A DNA stretch of 64,000 nt from Acanthacorydalis orientalis. Lineage: Eukaryota > Arthropoda > Insecta > Megaloptera > Corydalidae. Location of the stretch: contig CM068317.1 of the NCBI GenBank assembly GCA_034766995.1, forward strand, positions 49,562,425 to 49,626,424, written 5' to 3'. Below, piece by piece: positions 45,180 to 57,669 of this stretch (position 1 is its first letter; each line of letters opens with the position of its first letter). Below the pieces are notes generated by a model. That model ran no database searches, was not told the origin of the DNA, and worked only from the letters and a program-made list of their open reading frames with translations. Position numbers and translations under genes: made by a program.

Positions 45180-46237
45180 ATCCCTGAACAGGGCGCAGCA
45201 ATAGTAAGGATTTATTTTGAAAATAGTTCGTCAATTGTCGCAACACAATGAAGATTTCGAAGACGATACGCTCAGCAGGATACACATGTTGATCAGACTA
45301 TTCGACAGTTTAGCGACTGAATTCGAGTAGACGGGAACTACTGACGATCGGAAGCGTACAGGGAGACCTCGGACAAGTCAGTCTTTGTAAAATATTGCGC
45401 GTACTGATGAAAATGTACAACAAGCACCAGAAACATCCTTAAGAAGACGTTTCGCACAGATGAGTAACCCAAGATTGTCCCTGTACAGAATAATACGAAT
45501 TGATTATTTCTGTCCCCTTACAAGATACAGGTAGTTCAGGAATTAAGTCCAGTTGATATTTAAACATATATCATTTACTGTGAAGCGCTAGTTAATCTTG
45601 ATACTAAAATAATCGATTTTTCATCAAAATTATTGATGATGTTCACTTTGATCTGAATGGTTCGGTCAACAGAAAACATTGACAGTTTTCGAGAGGAGAA
45701 AACTCTAAGGAAATTTATCCAAGGTCATTAAGCCTGTGTAAGGTAACAATTTGTTGTATGGTGACTTCCAGTTACATCCTAGGCCCTTATTTATTCGAAG
45801 ATGAGTTAGGAAATGCATTTACTGTTAATGGTAACAGATTTAGAGTAATAATACAGGAATTTTTGGTGCCCGAACTGAATAAGTTATCGTTGCAAAACAT
45901 GTGGTTCCAACAGAACGGTGCCACGGCCCACACATCTCGCACGACATGACGATGTGTTGAGGGAAGTTCTACCGAACCGAAAAATCTCCAAATGCAGAAA
46001 TTTAAATTGATTGGCCCGCTTACCGGATTTGACAGCCCCGGACATTTTTTATTTGCAGTGATCTGAAGTCAAAAATGTATATCGACATCCCATCAATTCT
46101 ACAAGACCTCAAACAAAACATTCGAGACGAAATGGTCGCTCTACAATAAGAAACTCTAGGTAGAGTCATGGAAGAGGGTTCGAATATATCAGCACTCTAC
46201 TGATGAACACTAGTTTGATGTTATTTTGAAAACTTGA
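45180..46237 (+). pseudogene. decayed Tc1/mariner-superfamily DDE transposase, near full length
   Basis: The 5' part reads IPEQGAAIVRIYFENSSSIV and ATQ near 45180-45250, the helix-turn-helix start of the insect type that usually runs QGAAIVRLYFEN..SIV.TQR. Then LFLSPYKIQVVQELSPVD appears at 45510-45557 across frames. The best segment, 45758-45949, reads YILGPYLFEDELGNAFTVNG and NMWFQQNGATAHTSRTT. Its WFQQNGATAHT is the box for the second catalytic Asp, here changed to Asn. LARLPDLTAPDIFYL follows after a frame change (third acidic residue), then KMYIDIPSILQDLKQNIRDE and a final FDVILKT stop at 46237. Stops and frameshifts are numerous, so it is inactive. Its termini were not identified. Confidence 0.85.
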
Positions 46238-46576
46238 TATTGAATAACTTATTGAATTAAAATCTCATTTGTCGTTTTCAATTTGTGCTTGTTTTTCATT
46301 GGTTCAAAAGTTATAATAAAAACAAATAGGATTATTCATTATAAGACATCCGTTTTATATATATATATATATATAAATGTGTGAGGAAAGACAAATTTTC
46401 GGTTTCACATTCAAAAGACAAAAGTTCTGTCCGTCCAATTGGCTAATAGACATAATACTTTGCGACAAACAAGAAAACAACTCTTTCAACAGTCGTGTTA
46501 AAAATAAATAACAGCTCCACTTAAGCTTTGTCTTCTGTGGATGTAGACATGAAAGGAAACTAGCTTTTATATACAA

Positions 46577-46642
<66 letters not shown>
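46577..46642. repeat. (TA)n microsatellite
   Basis: About 64 bp of TA. A shorter tract lies about 205 bp upstream at 46357-46375. Confidence 0.95.
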
Positions 46643-46645
<3 letters not shown>

Positions 46646-47199
46646 GTGTATGTGTTGGTGGTGTGAAAATAAACTGGCAGGTTTTATGTTTAGAATGGTT
46701 TCGAGATTTTGTACGTTCGTCTCGAATTCGCAATATAAACTTTGATTTTTCTGTTTGTTCTTTGTATTTGATAATTAATTAATGTGTCGAGATTTCAGTT
46801 TACTTTACAGTTTAGTAATTTATTAACTAATTGGTTTATGAAGAGGTAATCGGTGGTATATACTGTAAAAATGTATGGAGTGAATTTTCTTTATATTTGT
46901 ATTATAGTGAGTTTTGAGAGCTTTGATGTAGTTATCTCCTTTAAATGATTCAAAATTTATTTCTCAGTTTAAGCTTTAAACCTGAACATGGTAAACCCAC
47001 TTCTAATAACAGCCCTGAAAAATATATAAAAAGGAGTAAATATTATGTCAGTTTGAACAACGATTCAACTTCACAATTAATGTGTTTATCGATTGATGTG
47101 TAAATTTGTCTAACAATATATTATAATATTATGTGAACTGATGATCTCATCGAGTTGAAATCTATTTTAAAAAACACACTACTATACTCGTTGTTTACC
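46643..47199. other. AT-rich stretch without recognisable gene
   Basis: Nothing coding or repetitive was recognised. Confidence 0.5.
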
Positions 47200-47650
47200 C
47201 ATTGCAGTCAAAACAATCAAACTATTTGCATCAAACAGACCGTCATCGAGAGCAAACGTTTGATTTAAAATCGATGACAGGATTAGCGAGTCCTGTTATA
47301 AACTAATAAAAGTCCAATCACCGACTACACTTGTAAATCCCGCCACCGAAACAACATTAGCATTCAGTCCGCGCGACAGTCGCCGATTTTTGAATAATTG
47401 ACGCGACGCAAAACCGACAAAATTGTGGAAAAAAAACACACACTTGCATCGTCTGCGGGAGAGAAAAATGTATCGGAAAACACCGCAAAATAATCGACCG
47501 AATTAAATATTTATCGGGCGTTCGCTGGAAATTACATCGGCGCTTATGAATTTTACATTCGATTTTAATTCGATGTAGAATTTCAGACGACGTTCACGTC
47601 CGATACCGGTTCGAATCCGGCTAATGTTCAAGGAAAATATCGGTGCTGTC
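47200..47650. promoter_or_regulatory. CpG-richer unique segment, candidate regulatory DNA
   Basis: Alternates CpG blocks with TAAT, AATTAAAT and GATTTTAATTCGATG motifs. A T-arm-like CCGGTTCGAATCCGG occurs near 47609, with a perfect B box but no A box or cloverleaf upstream, so no tRNA is called. No repeat partner was seen. Confidence 0.3.
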
Positions 47651-47984
47651 GTGATGAGTGCTGTTGGGTAGACGAACGCTGTGGCGATAAGCTCGAACGA
47701 TGCGTGTTGATGGGAAAAATGGAATTTTTATAATACGGTTATCTTTTCATAACGTTCACTGTTATTGTTTTTAATTAAAACTCTGTTGACATTTTCTGTA
47801 CGTGGAAGAAAATTTGTTTTGACACGGAACATCTTCTCGCAATGAAATTGTTTTAAAGTCAATGCCGCAGGTCACAGTTTTTAAAATTTTAAATTTGTTT
47901 TCAAAGAATAACTTAAAATGTTTCCCTCCACTATTTTAAAAAAAAACAGCATGAACAAATAAAATGACAAACCATCAAAAATAT

Positions 47985-48135
47985 TTTTTTTCTCATCCCA
48001 CAAAACAGAAACAATTTTCTAATCAGAAATTTTCAGTCAGCTATTGACTATTTTTTAGTCTTGTTTATGAGCATTTCGATGACGATACCATCATCTTAAG
48101 GGCATAAAAGTCTACAGAAAAATCTGAAAAATCAT
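47985..48135. repeat. dispersed repeat family Q copy
   Basis: TTTCTCATCCCACAAAACAG, TTTTCTAATCAGAAATTTTC, TTATGAGCATTTCGATGACG, ATACCATCATCTTAAGGGC and GAAAAATCTGAAAAATC follow in order. It is the clearest single copy of the family. Confidence 0.65.
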
Positions 48136-48260
48136 CCTTTGATAAAATTGCTTCAATATTTGATACTTTTTAAATTGTTGAAGTATAATAGAAGTGTAAA
48201 TGAAAAAACACCGTCTTTTCATAATAATATCAGTAAATATTACATAATATTCGAAAGTAG

Positions 48261-48470
48261 TAGGTGTAAAAAATAAGTCGGTGCCTTAATTTGAATCAAT
48301 TATAACTCTGTTTTAAATTAAAATATTTTCTAGCCGTTATAGGATTTTCAAGTGTCAACCTTAACATTTAAAAGCTACGATATACCTCGGTCAATCAGTT
48401 CGTATAACGTCACAAAACTAATGAACACGATAACGTCCTAAAAGCAGCATATTAGGAGCTGATAAAGCTC
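48261..48470 (+). mobile_element. mar-NA copy G, 5' part
   Basis: Starts TAGGTGTAAAAAATAAGTCG then GTGCC and TTTGAATCAATTATAACTCT. The leader follows through GTCAACCTTAACATTTAAAA to ACGTCCTAAAAGCAGCATAT, where the MASEKQHIR codons contain a stop and have lost the ATG. It ends shortly after AGGAGCTG. Confidence 0.75.
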
Positions 48471-48889
48471 CGAATGACTTCCGTACATTCTCAAACCTTA
48501 AAGAAGTTCTTAATTCTTTTTCTTTTCTTTGATCCACATGGGTAACCATTTGAAGATACAGGAGAGACAAAAACAATGAATAGTGACATTAAAGAAACGG
48601 GAATTAACATCAAATCCAGGTACATAAGCACGGAACAAATTACAAATATATTTTGTTGCGTTAACTTCAGTTCATAATTCAGTTTGAAACTGTTATTTAA
48701 ATGTTTGAAAGATAAACATACATTTAACAATTATAATCTTGGAATAATAGGATTTAAAAAAGAAAAACTCTAACATTGCATACAATAACAGTGAAAGATG
48801 TTTTTCCGTTCCTGTACGACTCGGTGAGATCTTTTTTATTTACTTTTTTTTTGTAAAAAAAAACACGAATAAGAGTATAAGCCCCTGTC

Positions 48890-49070
48890 GATGCTCATAC
48901 TCGAGCACGTTCTTCACGGCCACGACGACGACGACTCCGTCCGCGAATATTCCGACATTTACATGTCGTTCCGGTGTTATTGCGTTCGGCGTTCGTTACC
49001 CGCCGCGCGCCCGTTCAACCGGAAAACCGAGCGGGCGCGTACGGGGAGTGTTCACCGACACACACTGATG
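48890..49070. promoter_or_regulatory. CpG-rich unique segment
   Basis: GC-rich DNA (CGACGACGACGACTCCG near 48924). It forms the start of a 137-codon plus frame (48891-49304) that has no recognised domain and crosses (GT)n microsatellite DNA at its end. Probably not a gene. Confidence 0.25.
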
Positions 49071-49309
49071 TTGTGTTTACAGTTGTTAACGTTGACAAAC
49101 AACGAGAGAAATACGTATAATTGTGGACAATTTTCGAAATCTGCTTACGAGCGCATTTCGGGTTATATTACGGCTGGAAATTATGTATGGGACGATAACA
49201 GCGCGTGCGAAATTCCAACGAGGCCGCCTGTATGTGTGTACGTTGCGGATGTAGTACGGATTACCGACAAAAAATATGTGTGTGTGTGCGTTGTAAACAC
49301 GTGAAATAA

Positions 49310-50802
49310 TATTAAAAAGTAATGGTGGTGTCGTATCATAACTAATAAGTTTAATTAACTAAATGTTTTGTTGATAATGAACGGTACGATCTTGATAATT
49401 CGAACTGTAATTACTTCATACATTGGTGGTGTTCTTTTTTCCGGTCCACGAAAAAATAATTAGCTGATAGGAGTGTTAAGGGAATTAAAGTATGACAAGT
49501 TTATATAAAAGTAGTAGTCGTTCGTGTGTTTTCTATTTTTAAATTAGTCAGACGGTTCGGAAACTCATTTTCAATTTTGAAATTAATTACAGTTCTTTCT
49601 TGAGAAGAGATATTTCTCTGCACAGCACTACAAATATAACGGTATTTCTACTAAACTAATAAAAATGATGAAAGAAAATGTATAACAGTAAATTAATAAA
49701 CATGTTTTATCTGTGGGTGAGCGAAAACTTAATTTGTGAAAGCGAGCTTCACCAAAATCCAAAAACTGTATTGGGAATAATTTTCTATATTTTATTACAA
49801 GTTGTTGTAAACAAATTCTAGAATAATCTTTCCACAACTCTTTTAAGTATCGAAGATTTAAAAGAGATACAATATTTCAAGTGAAAAACGAATAAATCTG
49901 AGAAAATATAAAACGACACTGAAAAACGGTTTTAACCAATGGTTGAAAATGAAAAAGTGTACAAGCACGTTGAGTTTTTTTTCAAATAATTCGATTATTG
50001 GCAAGTTTTGATCAGAAAAATGGTCGAGGTTCGTGGAATTGAGTTTATTTTTGAAAGTGAACACTTAATACAGTGATGAATACGAAACAATGATCCATAC
50101 AATTTAAAAAAAAAACACTACTCTAAAATGAATGTTTAACACATCGACTGCCCCCAGCCAATTTTGCAAATGTTCGTCAAGGGGCCTAAATATCATACTT
50201 GACAGCTATAACCTTAAAGGAAACATCACTGGCTATCAGAAATAATAGACATGGTAGCCAATGTATTAAATACTGATATTACAAAAATCCTAATTAACAT
50301 TTTTTCTCGATTATCTGAACAATAAATTCCCTTGCAGGATAATCAGAAAATTATCGCACATGTAATTCAGTTTTACATTCATTACCTAATTGAAAAGTGT
50401 GGTGAAAACCAGTGCGTGCACAAAATAATAAAAAAGGGTTTCGAACAATGTTAAGAAATAAGTCGTTGTTATTAGTGAAAAGGAAACACTTCGCATTAAA
50501 TTAAAAGATCTATAAATATTTCTTAAGATTGAAAAATTTGATACTTTTAAAAGAACCAGAAACTAACATTCAATTTTTCCAGAAACTAACATTCAAAATA
50601 GAAAAACTTTTGAAACAGCCATCATCAGAAAACCACAATTGAGTTATTGCAGAAATCTACTGTATTTTGAATTTGTTTTCTTCTCGATACAAATCCACAT
50701 ACAAGCATTTTTTGTTCAACTACAATAAAATGACTTTCATCAAATATAATAGTATTTTTCTTGAAAACATTTCCGTTATTATCAGTGAGTACACACACAT
50801 AC

Positions 50803-50805
<3 letters not shown>
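49310..50805. other. AT-rich stretch without recognisable gene
   Basis: Contains family-Q-like words near 50.0 kb and an 18 bp direct repeat, CCAGAAACTAACATTCAA, at about 50546 and 50579. No coding motif was seen. Confidence 0.5.

Positions 50806-50865
<60 letters not shown>
50806..50865. repeat. (TA)n microsatellite
   Basis: About 60 bp of TA. Confidence 0.95.
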
Positions 50866-50869
<4 letters not shown>

Positions 50870-51025
50870 CTTTCCTTGCAATATCACAAACACGATGATT
50901 ACCTATTTTATATGAAATTCAGGAAATGTTCTATGGCAATGTTGTGTCTTTGTTCGATTTCTAAAGACGACGGAATACAATGAGACGTCGTTTATAAACT
51001 ACACATTTCTCATCTTCAACATGTG

Positions 51026-51031
<6 letters not shown>

Positions 51032-51076
<45 letters not shown>
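51032..51076. repeat. (TA)n microsatellite
   Basis: About 45 bp of TA. Confidence 0.95.
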
Positions 51077-51080
<4 letters not shown>

Positions 51081-51567
51081 ACACAGTTCTGTGTGTGTTT
51101 GTATCAAAGACCGTTCCATTTACAAACAGACTTGTAAAGAAAAACCTCGTGCGCTCCAATGAGAAAAAAGAGCGAACAGTGAAACCGTAAATCCTGTGCA
51201 TCATCCCTTCGACGACTTGTGTAAATAGCCCACGAGCGATACGACTCCGTGGACTTTGTAATGGGCAACATTTTAAGGTTACGGAGTCCGCGCAAGATCT
51301 CTGCAGGGCAGTGGTTATCGTTTTAATACGGACGGGCACTGTCTCGTGTTTATATCAAAAGGAATATGGCGTGCTTTTGTTACATTAGACGACGATAAAG
51401 TCGACGGTTCGAGTTTTATATGTTTCTTTTTCATCGTACGATCTAGTTCCATGAGAAAAATGCAAAATGGTCGTACGAATGAGAAGGGAAATATCTGATT
51501 GTTGTTCCTTTTATAATCTTTGATAAAAGTGTTAGTCTTATTCATACACACATGCAAACGCATACTA

Positions 51568-51619
51568 TCTCTCTCTCTTTCTATCTATCTATATATATAT
51601 AGAGAGAGAGAGAGAGAGC
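51568..51619. repeat. palindromic (CT)n-(TA)n-(GA)n microsatellite
   Basis: CTCTCTCTCTTTCTATCTAT runs into TATATATATA and then (GA)n. The CT arm is complementary to the GA arm, giving a hairpin- or cruciform-capable tract of about 50 bp. Confidence 0.9.
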
Positions 51620-52515
51620 GATCGGACAAAACTAAAGACCACAACGATTAAACAATCATTTGATTTTATCCTTTTCTTAAAACTTGTTATATATTTCCAT
51701 TAAATTAATTAAGAAATGAAACGAGTGAGTTCAGATTTTCTACTCTACTCACCAGAAATGTTAACGAGGACAATTGAATGCTTCATTTTAGGCGAACACT
51801 GTACACAAGCGAACAATGTTTTCAAATTTAAGCGAAAGTCTATAACGTCAATAAAAATGAAAGATTGCATGTCGATATACAAATTTCATCCCGAGAAATT
51901 GTCTGTAAAATATTCAGACGCACCCTCAAATAATATTTCATCGGAAGAATGCATCATCCGTGATATTCCGAACACATTAAACTGGGATGTTTATATTCCA
52001 ACCCATGATTAGATTGAAAATTGATATCCGATACCTCGACCCGGAGTCGTCGATATCATTAGTTAACTTCGGACCGGAGACGAGAATTCTCATTTACAGA
52101 AAAGTTACAATGATTCCGTTGAAACGCATATATACACATATATATATATATATATATATATATGAAGAAGAGTCGAACGATAATAGCCGGCATTAGCAGC
52201 GCACGCCGGTGAAAATAAAAAAAAGAGAAGAGAAGAAGTGGCGGTATCGCAAAATACCGACACGTTTGTTTTGCGCAACATCAATTCCTCGAAGAGAATT
52301 CCGATTCTTGTTCGTTGTCGATTTTTCTAAATTGAAAATTCCATACCGAGTTCCGATATCGAAGTCGTTCGCCTCGGGGAAATAGAGGCTTATCGAGATC
52401 AGCGCGGCTAACAGTCTTCTGACGGCTTAATAATATAGGACGGGTGGGAAAAAAAATGTATCGAACATCCACGAGCGCACCCACACCCGCACGTCTATTA
52501 TAAATACATATAATA

Positions 52516-52546
<31 letters not shown>

Positions 52547-52761
52547 TTATATGAAAACTCGACTATATACTTAGGGGACGTGTATCAACTTTCACATGCA
52601 CGGACGAGCACACCCACACACACACACAATGCCTTCGTAAGAAACTTATCAATTTTTTCTAGTAAACAAGAAACTTGATAATGTTAGAATTGCTTACATT
52701 ACAGGTAATCGAACGAAATACCGAGAAATATCGTTTAATCTCATAAAGATGTATCCACGTA
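51620..52761. other. no recognised gene; two (TA)n tracts
   Basis: (TA)n occurs near 52138-52163 and 52511-52534. A 98-codon plus frame at 51716-52012 has no domain I know. Its composition is AT-rich and I treat it as unassigned. Confidence 0.4.
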
Positions 52762-52769
52762 TGTATATA

Positions 52770-52809
<40 letters not shown>
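52762..52809. repeat. (TA)n microsatellite
   Basis: About 48 bp of TA with TATG interruptions. Confidence 0.95.
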
Positions 52810-52810
<1 letters not shown>

Positions 52811-53080
52811 CACACACAAATCAAAATAAAGTTTGGTAAATATTGAAATGTTGTCGTTCTGATACTGGTGCGCCTGTGGGTATATATTGTATCTTTCTCG
52901 TTTTTGAAATAAATGTTTATGGAAGCAGTAACTTTGACAATTTTGTTTGTTTTCAATATTAATTAATTCTGATTCAGTGTTATATAAATGGAAATTATTT
53001 ACTGCAAATAAAATGAAGACAATGAATACAATTTATTGGTTGATTTTCAAACATGCTTGCTTTTAATTATACGCAATGAA

Positions 53081-53084
<4 letters not shown>

Positions 53085-53124
<40 letters not shown>
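53085..53124. repeat. (TA)n microsatellite
   Basis: About 40 bp of TA followed by GTAGGTAGATAGATAA. Confidence 0.95.
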
Positions 53125-53127
<3 letters not shown>

Positions 53128-53582
53128 GGTAGATAGATAAACTACACTAACTATACTCTTATAAGTGTGCATAATTTTGAATTGATGACCAAACACATAC
53201 ATCTTAAATGTGGAAAAAAAGACGTGTTACGAGTAACTCGTTAAAATTGTATTATTTGATTCTTCTGAGCATGATTGTTAAATTTATGTACATGTCACTT
53301 AAAGTTGCATATTGTTTCAAATTAAATAAATAAATTTAAATCGTAACAGTTACATGTGAATGTTTGAAATAAAACGATATTATTAGACGATTTTCTTGTA
53401 CGATTCATGAATAATTATTGGTATAATAATACAAAGAATTACAAGATATTGAAAATATAAACAATTAAAATTATTAATAGAAAAGTATAGAGTAGTCGCA
53501 CAAATCAGTAATGATAATAACAAAACAAACAGTAAGAAAGATTGTTTATATATCAACAAAGATATTTTCATAACTGTCAATT

Positions 53583-53826
<244 letters not shown>

Positions 53827-54008
53827 AGAAGTGTTAAATCGTTCAACTTGGACAAAATTTTGAGAAACATTTGTCCAATAATGAATTGTCAGAGAATGAC
53901 AATGATATTCAGGTGAGTAAAAGTTTAATTTTGTTTTTTATTCAATAGTTATTTCAGTTGTTATTCTCTTTGCAATACCATATTACTGAATATTTCTGAT
54001 AGATGAAA

Positions 54009-54041
<33 letters not shown>

Positions 54042-54159
54042 ATAATGACAGGTTCAAATAATGACAGATCTTTGAAAAAATCGCTTACATTCATCCCAAA
54101 TCGACTGAAAATCGACACTCGGCCATCAAATCACACTGATATATAATTCAAAAGTACCG

Positions 54160-54470
54160 ACACGAAAATATCACCCCGAACGCACAGGAATGTCAGTATG
54201 GCGAACGTTTGCCATTGTACGCACACGGGCACCGCATTTCTCAACACCGAAAACAATGACCGGTGGTCGAGTTTCGACCGTACGTCTTTCGGAAGAACGC
54301 GTATTCGTGCAACAATAGACATTTTCCAAACGCAAAATCTAATTTTACACGCGGATGCAACGATTTTAGACAGATTCGCACGCAGAAACATCCGAACGCG
54401 AACGCACGCCGTGGTCTAAAAGACGCCAAATGCAAAAGATGGAAGTGACGCGGAGACAGTGCATTCTGGC
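54160..54470. promoter_or_regulatory. CpG-richer unique segment
   Basis: Open on both strands in several frames, with no motif. Candidate noncoding functional DNA or a GC-richer patch. Confidence 0.25.
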
Positions 54471-54659
54471 GATTTATTTGTGAAAGTTATTATATTAATA
54501 TTGTACCATAGACTTATATACGAGTATAAATAAGAAAAGAATTACTGGAATGAAAATTACAGAGTTCATTGTATGAAAGAGGAGAGGACATGGTTTATAT
54601 TTTGGAAAATAATAATCACGTCTTATTCAAAATACTGCTTTTCAGAATTATATTTGTTT

Positions 54660-55040
54660 TTTAATACCCACTCGCCTGAAAAACATAATTTATATATTTT
54701 TTTAAAAAATGAAATAGTAAAAAGTCCAGTTTAATAAAACTGATTGATAGTTAATTACCTTATAATTTAAAAATGAGTCTAATACATAAACCGATATCCA
54801 TCTTCTTGAAATTATATAATTTTTTTTTCAACACACTCTTATCTGAAAATTATTTGAAAAATATAATTTATATTTTTTTTTAAGAATGAAATAGTAACAA
54901 GGCCAGTTTATTAAAACTGATTGATAGTTAACTGAATTAATTATCTTATAATTTAAAAATGAGTCTAGTACACAAACCGACATCCATCTTCTTGGAATCT
55001 TTTTTTTTTCAACACACTTCCCCTGAAATTGCACACACTT
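54660..55040 (-). repeat. tandem duplication of a mariner 3' terminal segment
   Basis: A block containing TTTAAAAATGAGTCTA, CCATCTTCTTGGAAT-like and TTTTTTTTTCAACACACT occurs twice, near 54767-54840 and 54951-55020. It is preceded each time by AAACTGATTGATAGTTAA and ATGAAATAGTAA. The period is about 180 bp. The inner copy is continuous with the C-terminal end of the transposase pseudogene at 55005. The outer copy lacks coding sequence. Confidence 0.75.
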
Positions 55041-55915
55041 TGTGTATCGAATGCTTTGGTGATTTTATCTTTTCTCGGGAGTTAGATTCCTCAAGATCTT
55101 CGAAATTGTCATTTACTGCCGCTTTCAGCTCATCGTTTGAAAGAATTCGCGTGTCATCAAGGATTTTTTTGAAGTTTGGGAATAGATGGAAGTCAAATAA
55201 AAATAAATCAGGTGAATACAATGGATAGGACAGCAAATTGTATATCAATTCAGCATTTTTTTACCACAGAAAAAACATTTGTATTGATATTATCCTGATT
55301 ATAAATGGCTTTTTTCATAATTAACTCGACCTTTGTCACAAATTTTTGAATTTAGTTACTTGAAAATTTTACCAAAAATATATTTATTATTTTTTTCAAA
55401 AATAATAAATCAATAATATCTTCTAAGTACCATAGAAAATAAAAGTATATCTTCTTCAGATAAAATGAACTTCGCCATTTTTGGTGGCAGCGAATGACGA
55501 TGCTTCAATTGTTCTGACAGCTATTTTGTTTTCGATGTGCATTAATGGACGTAATTTTCATCAGTTGTTACAAATCGACAGACAAAATCTGTCGAATCAT
55601 TTATAAACCGGTCCGAACACTCTTGAGAAATTTCCATTCGATTGCGTTTTTACTCAATTGTCTGCAAACTCTGCATCCATCTTGCTGATAGCTTCTTCAT
55701 GTCTAATTTTTGACAAAGATATGAAATTTTCATTCATCTAAGATGCCTATATCGTTAGCAATTTGAGATATTGAGAGACAGTGATTTTCTTATTGATAAT
55801 TTCTCGTTTTGTTGCAATTTTGGGGCTTCAATTACGGTGGTACTCTTATGGTTTTACGACCACGTTCAATCTCTGTAGCATTCTCTTACAGTTGTCATCC
55901 TTTACTATTAAACCA
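55005..55915 (-). pseudogene. mariner transposase pseudogene, minus strand
   Basis: Reading down the minus strand from about 55.9 kb: SISQIANDIGILDE (helix-turn-helix region), LDMKKLSARWMQSLQTIE, a stop, KRNRMEISQECSD, then FVCRFVTTDENYVH. There the TGDETWVHH box is altered, but the first catalytic Asp remains. Next come QLKHRHSLPPKMAKF, a region missing most of the AGKVM..VFWD segment, then YNQDNINTN near 55.30 kb (second Asp of the HQDN box). At 55248-55009 MIYNLLSYPLYSPDLFLFDF and HLFPNFKK are followed by NFEDLEES. The tail continues frame-shifted as KCVQFQGKCVEKK. All three Asp positions are traceable, but the frame is broken at least five times, so it is inactive. Confidence 0.85.
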
Positions 55916-55929
55916 TTTTCAACAAAAAA

Positions 55930-56890
55930 AAAACTAACACTGCAAGGAATTCAATTTTATCAATTTGAAAAAATACTCTGAAGGGCTCTGTTCAAACAGC
56001 TGTTGACTACAAACTATTTAACATATACATTGGATATTTCACAACTATTTATGCAACGGATGTGGAAATACGGACGCAGCAAACATTCGAGACATAGCGG
56101 CGATATCCAGCCAGGTCGCAAGACATTGAAATTATTCTTGTAAATGAATTACGCTGTTAACGTCTATTGAACGTATTTCACTGAAAATCATAAATCCACA
56201 CATACAAAATCCGTCGAGACCGTATAAAATAATCTTCGACTAGGCACAGTGGTGCGAGAGCGCGTTCGCGCTCCTCCAACCACGGGCACATCACACAATT
56301 ATGCGGTGATAAAACGTGAATTTTACCCCAGGTAGTCTTATAGATATCACCGTTTCCTATAATAAATATATTTATTTCAACATAAAATATTTTCAGCCGG
56401 CGTCCATAAATTTCCAGCGCGTCGGCCGTACGCGCACCACGTGAAACATTTTTGAACTATATACTCGATGATTTATGAAGTAATAAAATTCACTGTAAGT
56501 GAATGAAATATGTTTTATGAAATATATGAATATGGAGGGAAGAAGAAACCGCGAATCTTTTTACATTTATAAATATATGTGTGCGCGTTTGTTTATGTAT
56601 ATAAATGGGAGGAGAAATGTGTGGACTGAAATGACAACGCGCGGTCGAATCCGAGGCCTAAATTTAAAAATATGATTCCTCGGCGCTCGAACGACCCGAA
56701 CCAATGTGCACGTTCTGTATTTTTTATTCTCTCTAATGCGAAACGAATTTTTTGCTCTCTGTGTCGTTTGCGGTTTACGTTGAGGTGCTCGGGTTATTTG
56801 TCTAGCTTTACTGTTTTACAATACAGTCCGACCTTCGATAGTCAAATAGTACTCACAAACTGTCGAATTACAGATACAGATTTCATCTGC
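55930..56890. other. no recognised gene
   Basis: The first 100 bp belong to the mariner leader, since they match 61.9 kb. 56.07-56.47 kb is moderately CpG-rich with no motif. The rest is AT-rich. Confidence 0.4.
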
Positions 56891-57009
56891 TAGGTGTAAA
56901 AATTATTTGGATGCCTCTAAATTGAATCAATCATAACTCAGTCTTAAATTAAAATATTTCCTCGTCGTTTCATGATTTGATAGTGCCAGATTTAGCAATT
57001 AAACTAACA

Positions 57010-57055
<46 letters not shown>

Positions 57056-57350
57056 CATAGTTAAGCAGTTAGTATAACCTCACGAAACAGTAGTGGACAC
57101 GATGTTGTCCGAGAAACAGGATATTAGATATTGCATACTTTTTATATTTGAGTTGAAAAAAAATGCTACCGAAACCGTAAGAATGATTGGCCATCTTTTT
57201 CGATAAGGAATTCGTGAGTTATCCGACATTCGAAGCAAATTTATAAAAAATAATGGAGGAATTTTGATGATTGAAATATATTCCATTTTGTCTATACTTA
57301 AACATTAATTTTCTTTAAAAAAAAGCATCGAATAATTATTGCACGCACAA
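56891..57350 (+). mobile_element. mar-NA copy H, both ends present, with internal (TA)n
   Basis: Starts TAGGTGTAAAAATTATTTGG then ATGCCTCTAAATTGAATCAA. The leader is interrupted by a (TA)n tract at 57011-57052. It continues TAACCTCACGAAACAGTAGT and GATGTTGTCCGAGAAACAGG (degenerate MASEKQ codons). The C-terminal equivalent near 57200-57275 is heavily decayed (GIRELSD..KNNGG). The right terminus inverted resembles GTGCAATAATTATTCGATGC. Confidence 0.7.
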
Positions 57351-57669
57351 CAATTTAATTATGTACACAAAACCTTGACATTTTAATAAAATCGATAAAA
57401 ACATATATGTTTCTAGATTTTCACAAACGAACCACTTACTCGCCCCTCAAACGACGAACAAATCACTGGTCGAAAGTGTCCAATGATAATTATCAATAAT
57501 TTTCGATTTTTGCTTGTACTCATTTTGAAAAGATTTAGAAATATTCAATTTCACTCGTTTTGAATTCATATTCATAGTAGAAGACGAAAAAAATATAAAA
57601 TAAATGTTAATCAGTCCTCGACAATCAAATTTATTGCCGTTTCATATCATCAGAAATTAGTAAATTCTC

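Noticed and set aside
47600..47640. Perfect T-arm-like CCGGTTCGAATCCGG
   Set aside because: No A box, anticodon arm or acceptor stem can be built around it, so it is probably a chance palindrome.
49251..49295. Short GT-rich tract considered as telomeric or Z-DNA element
   Set aside because: Only a few GT units, with no telomere-type repeat. An ordinary short microsatellite.
51716..52012. 98-codon plus frame
   Set aside because: AT-rich, no recognised domain, followed by a (TA)n tract. Not strong enough to call a gene.
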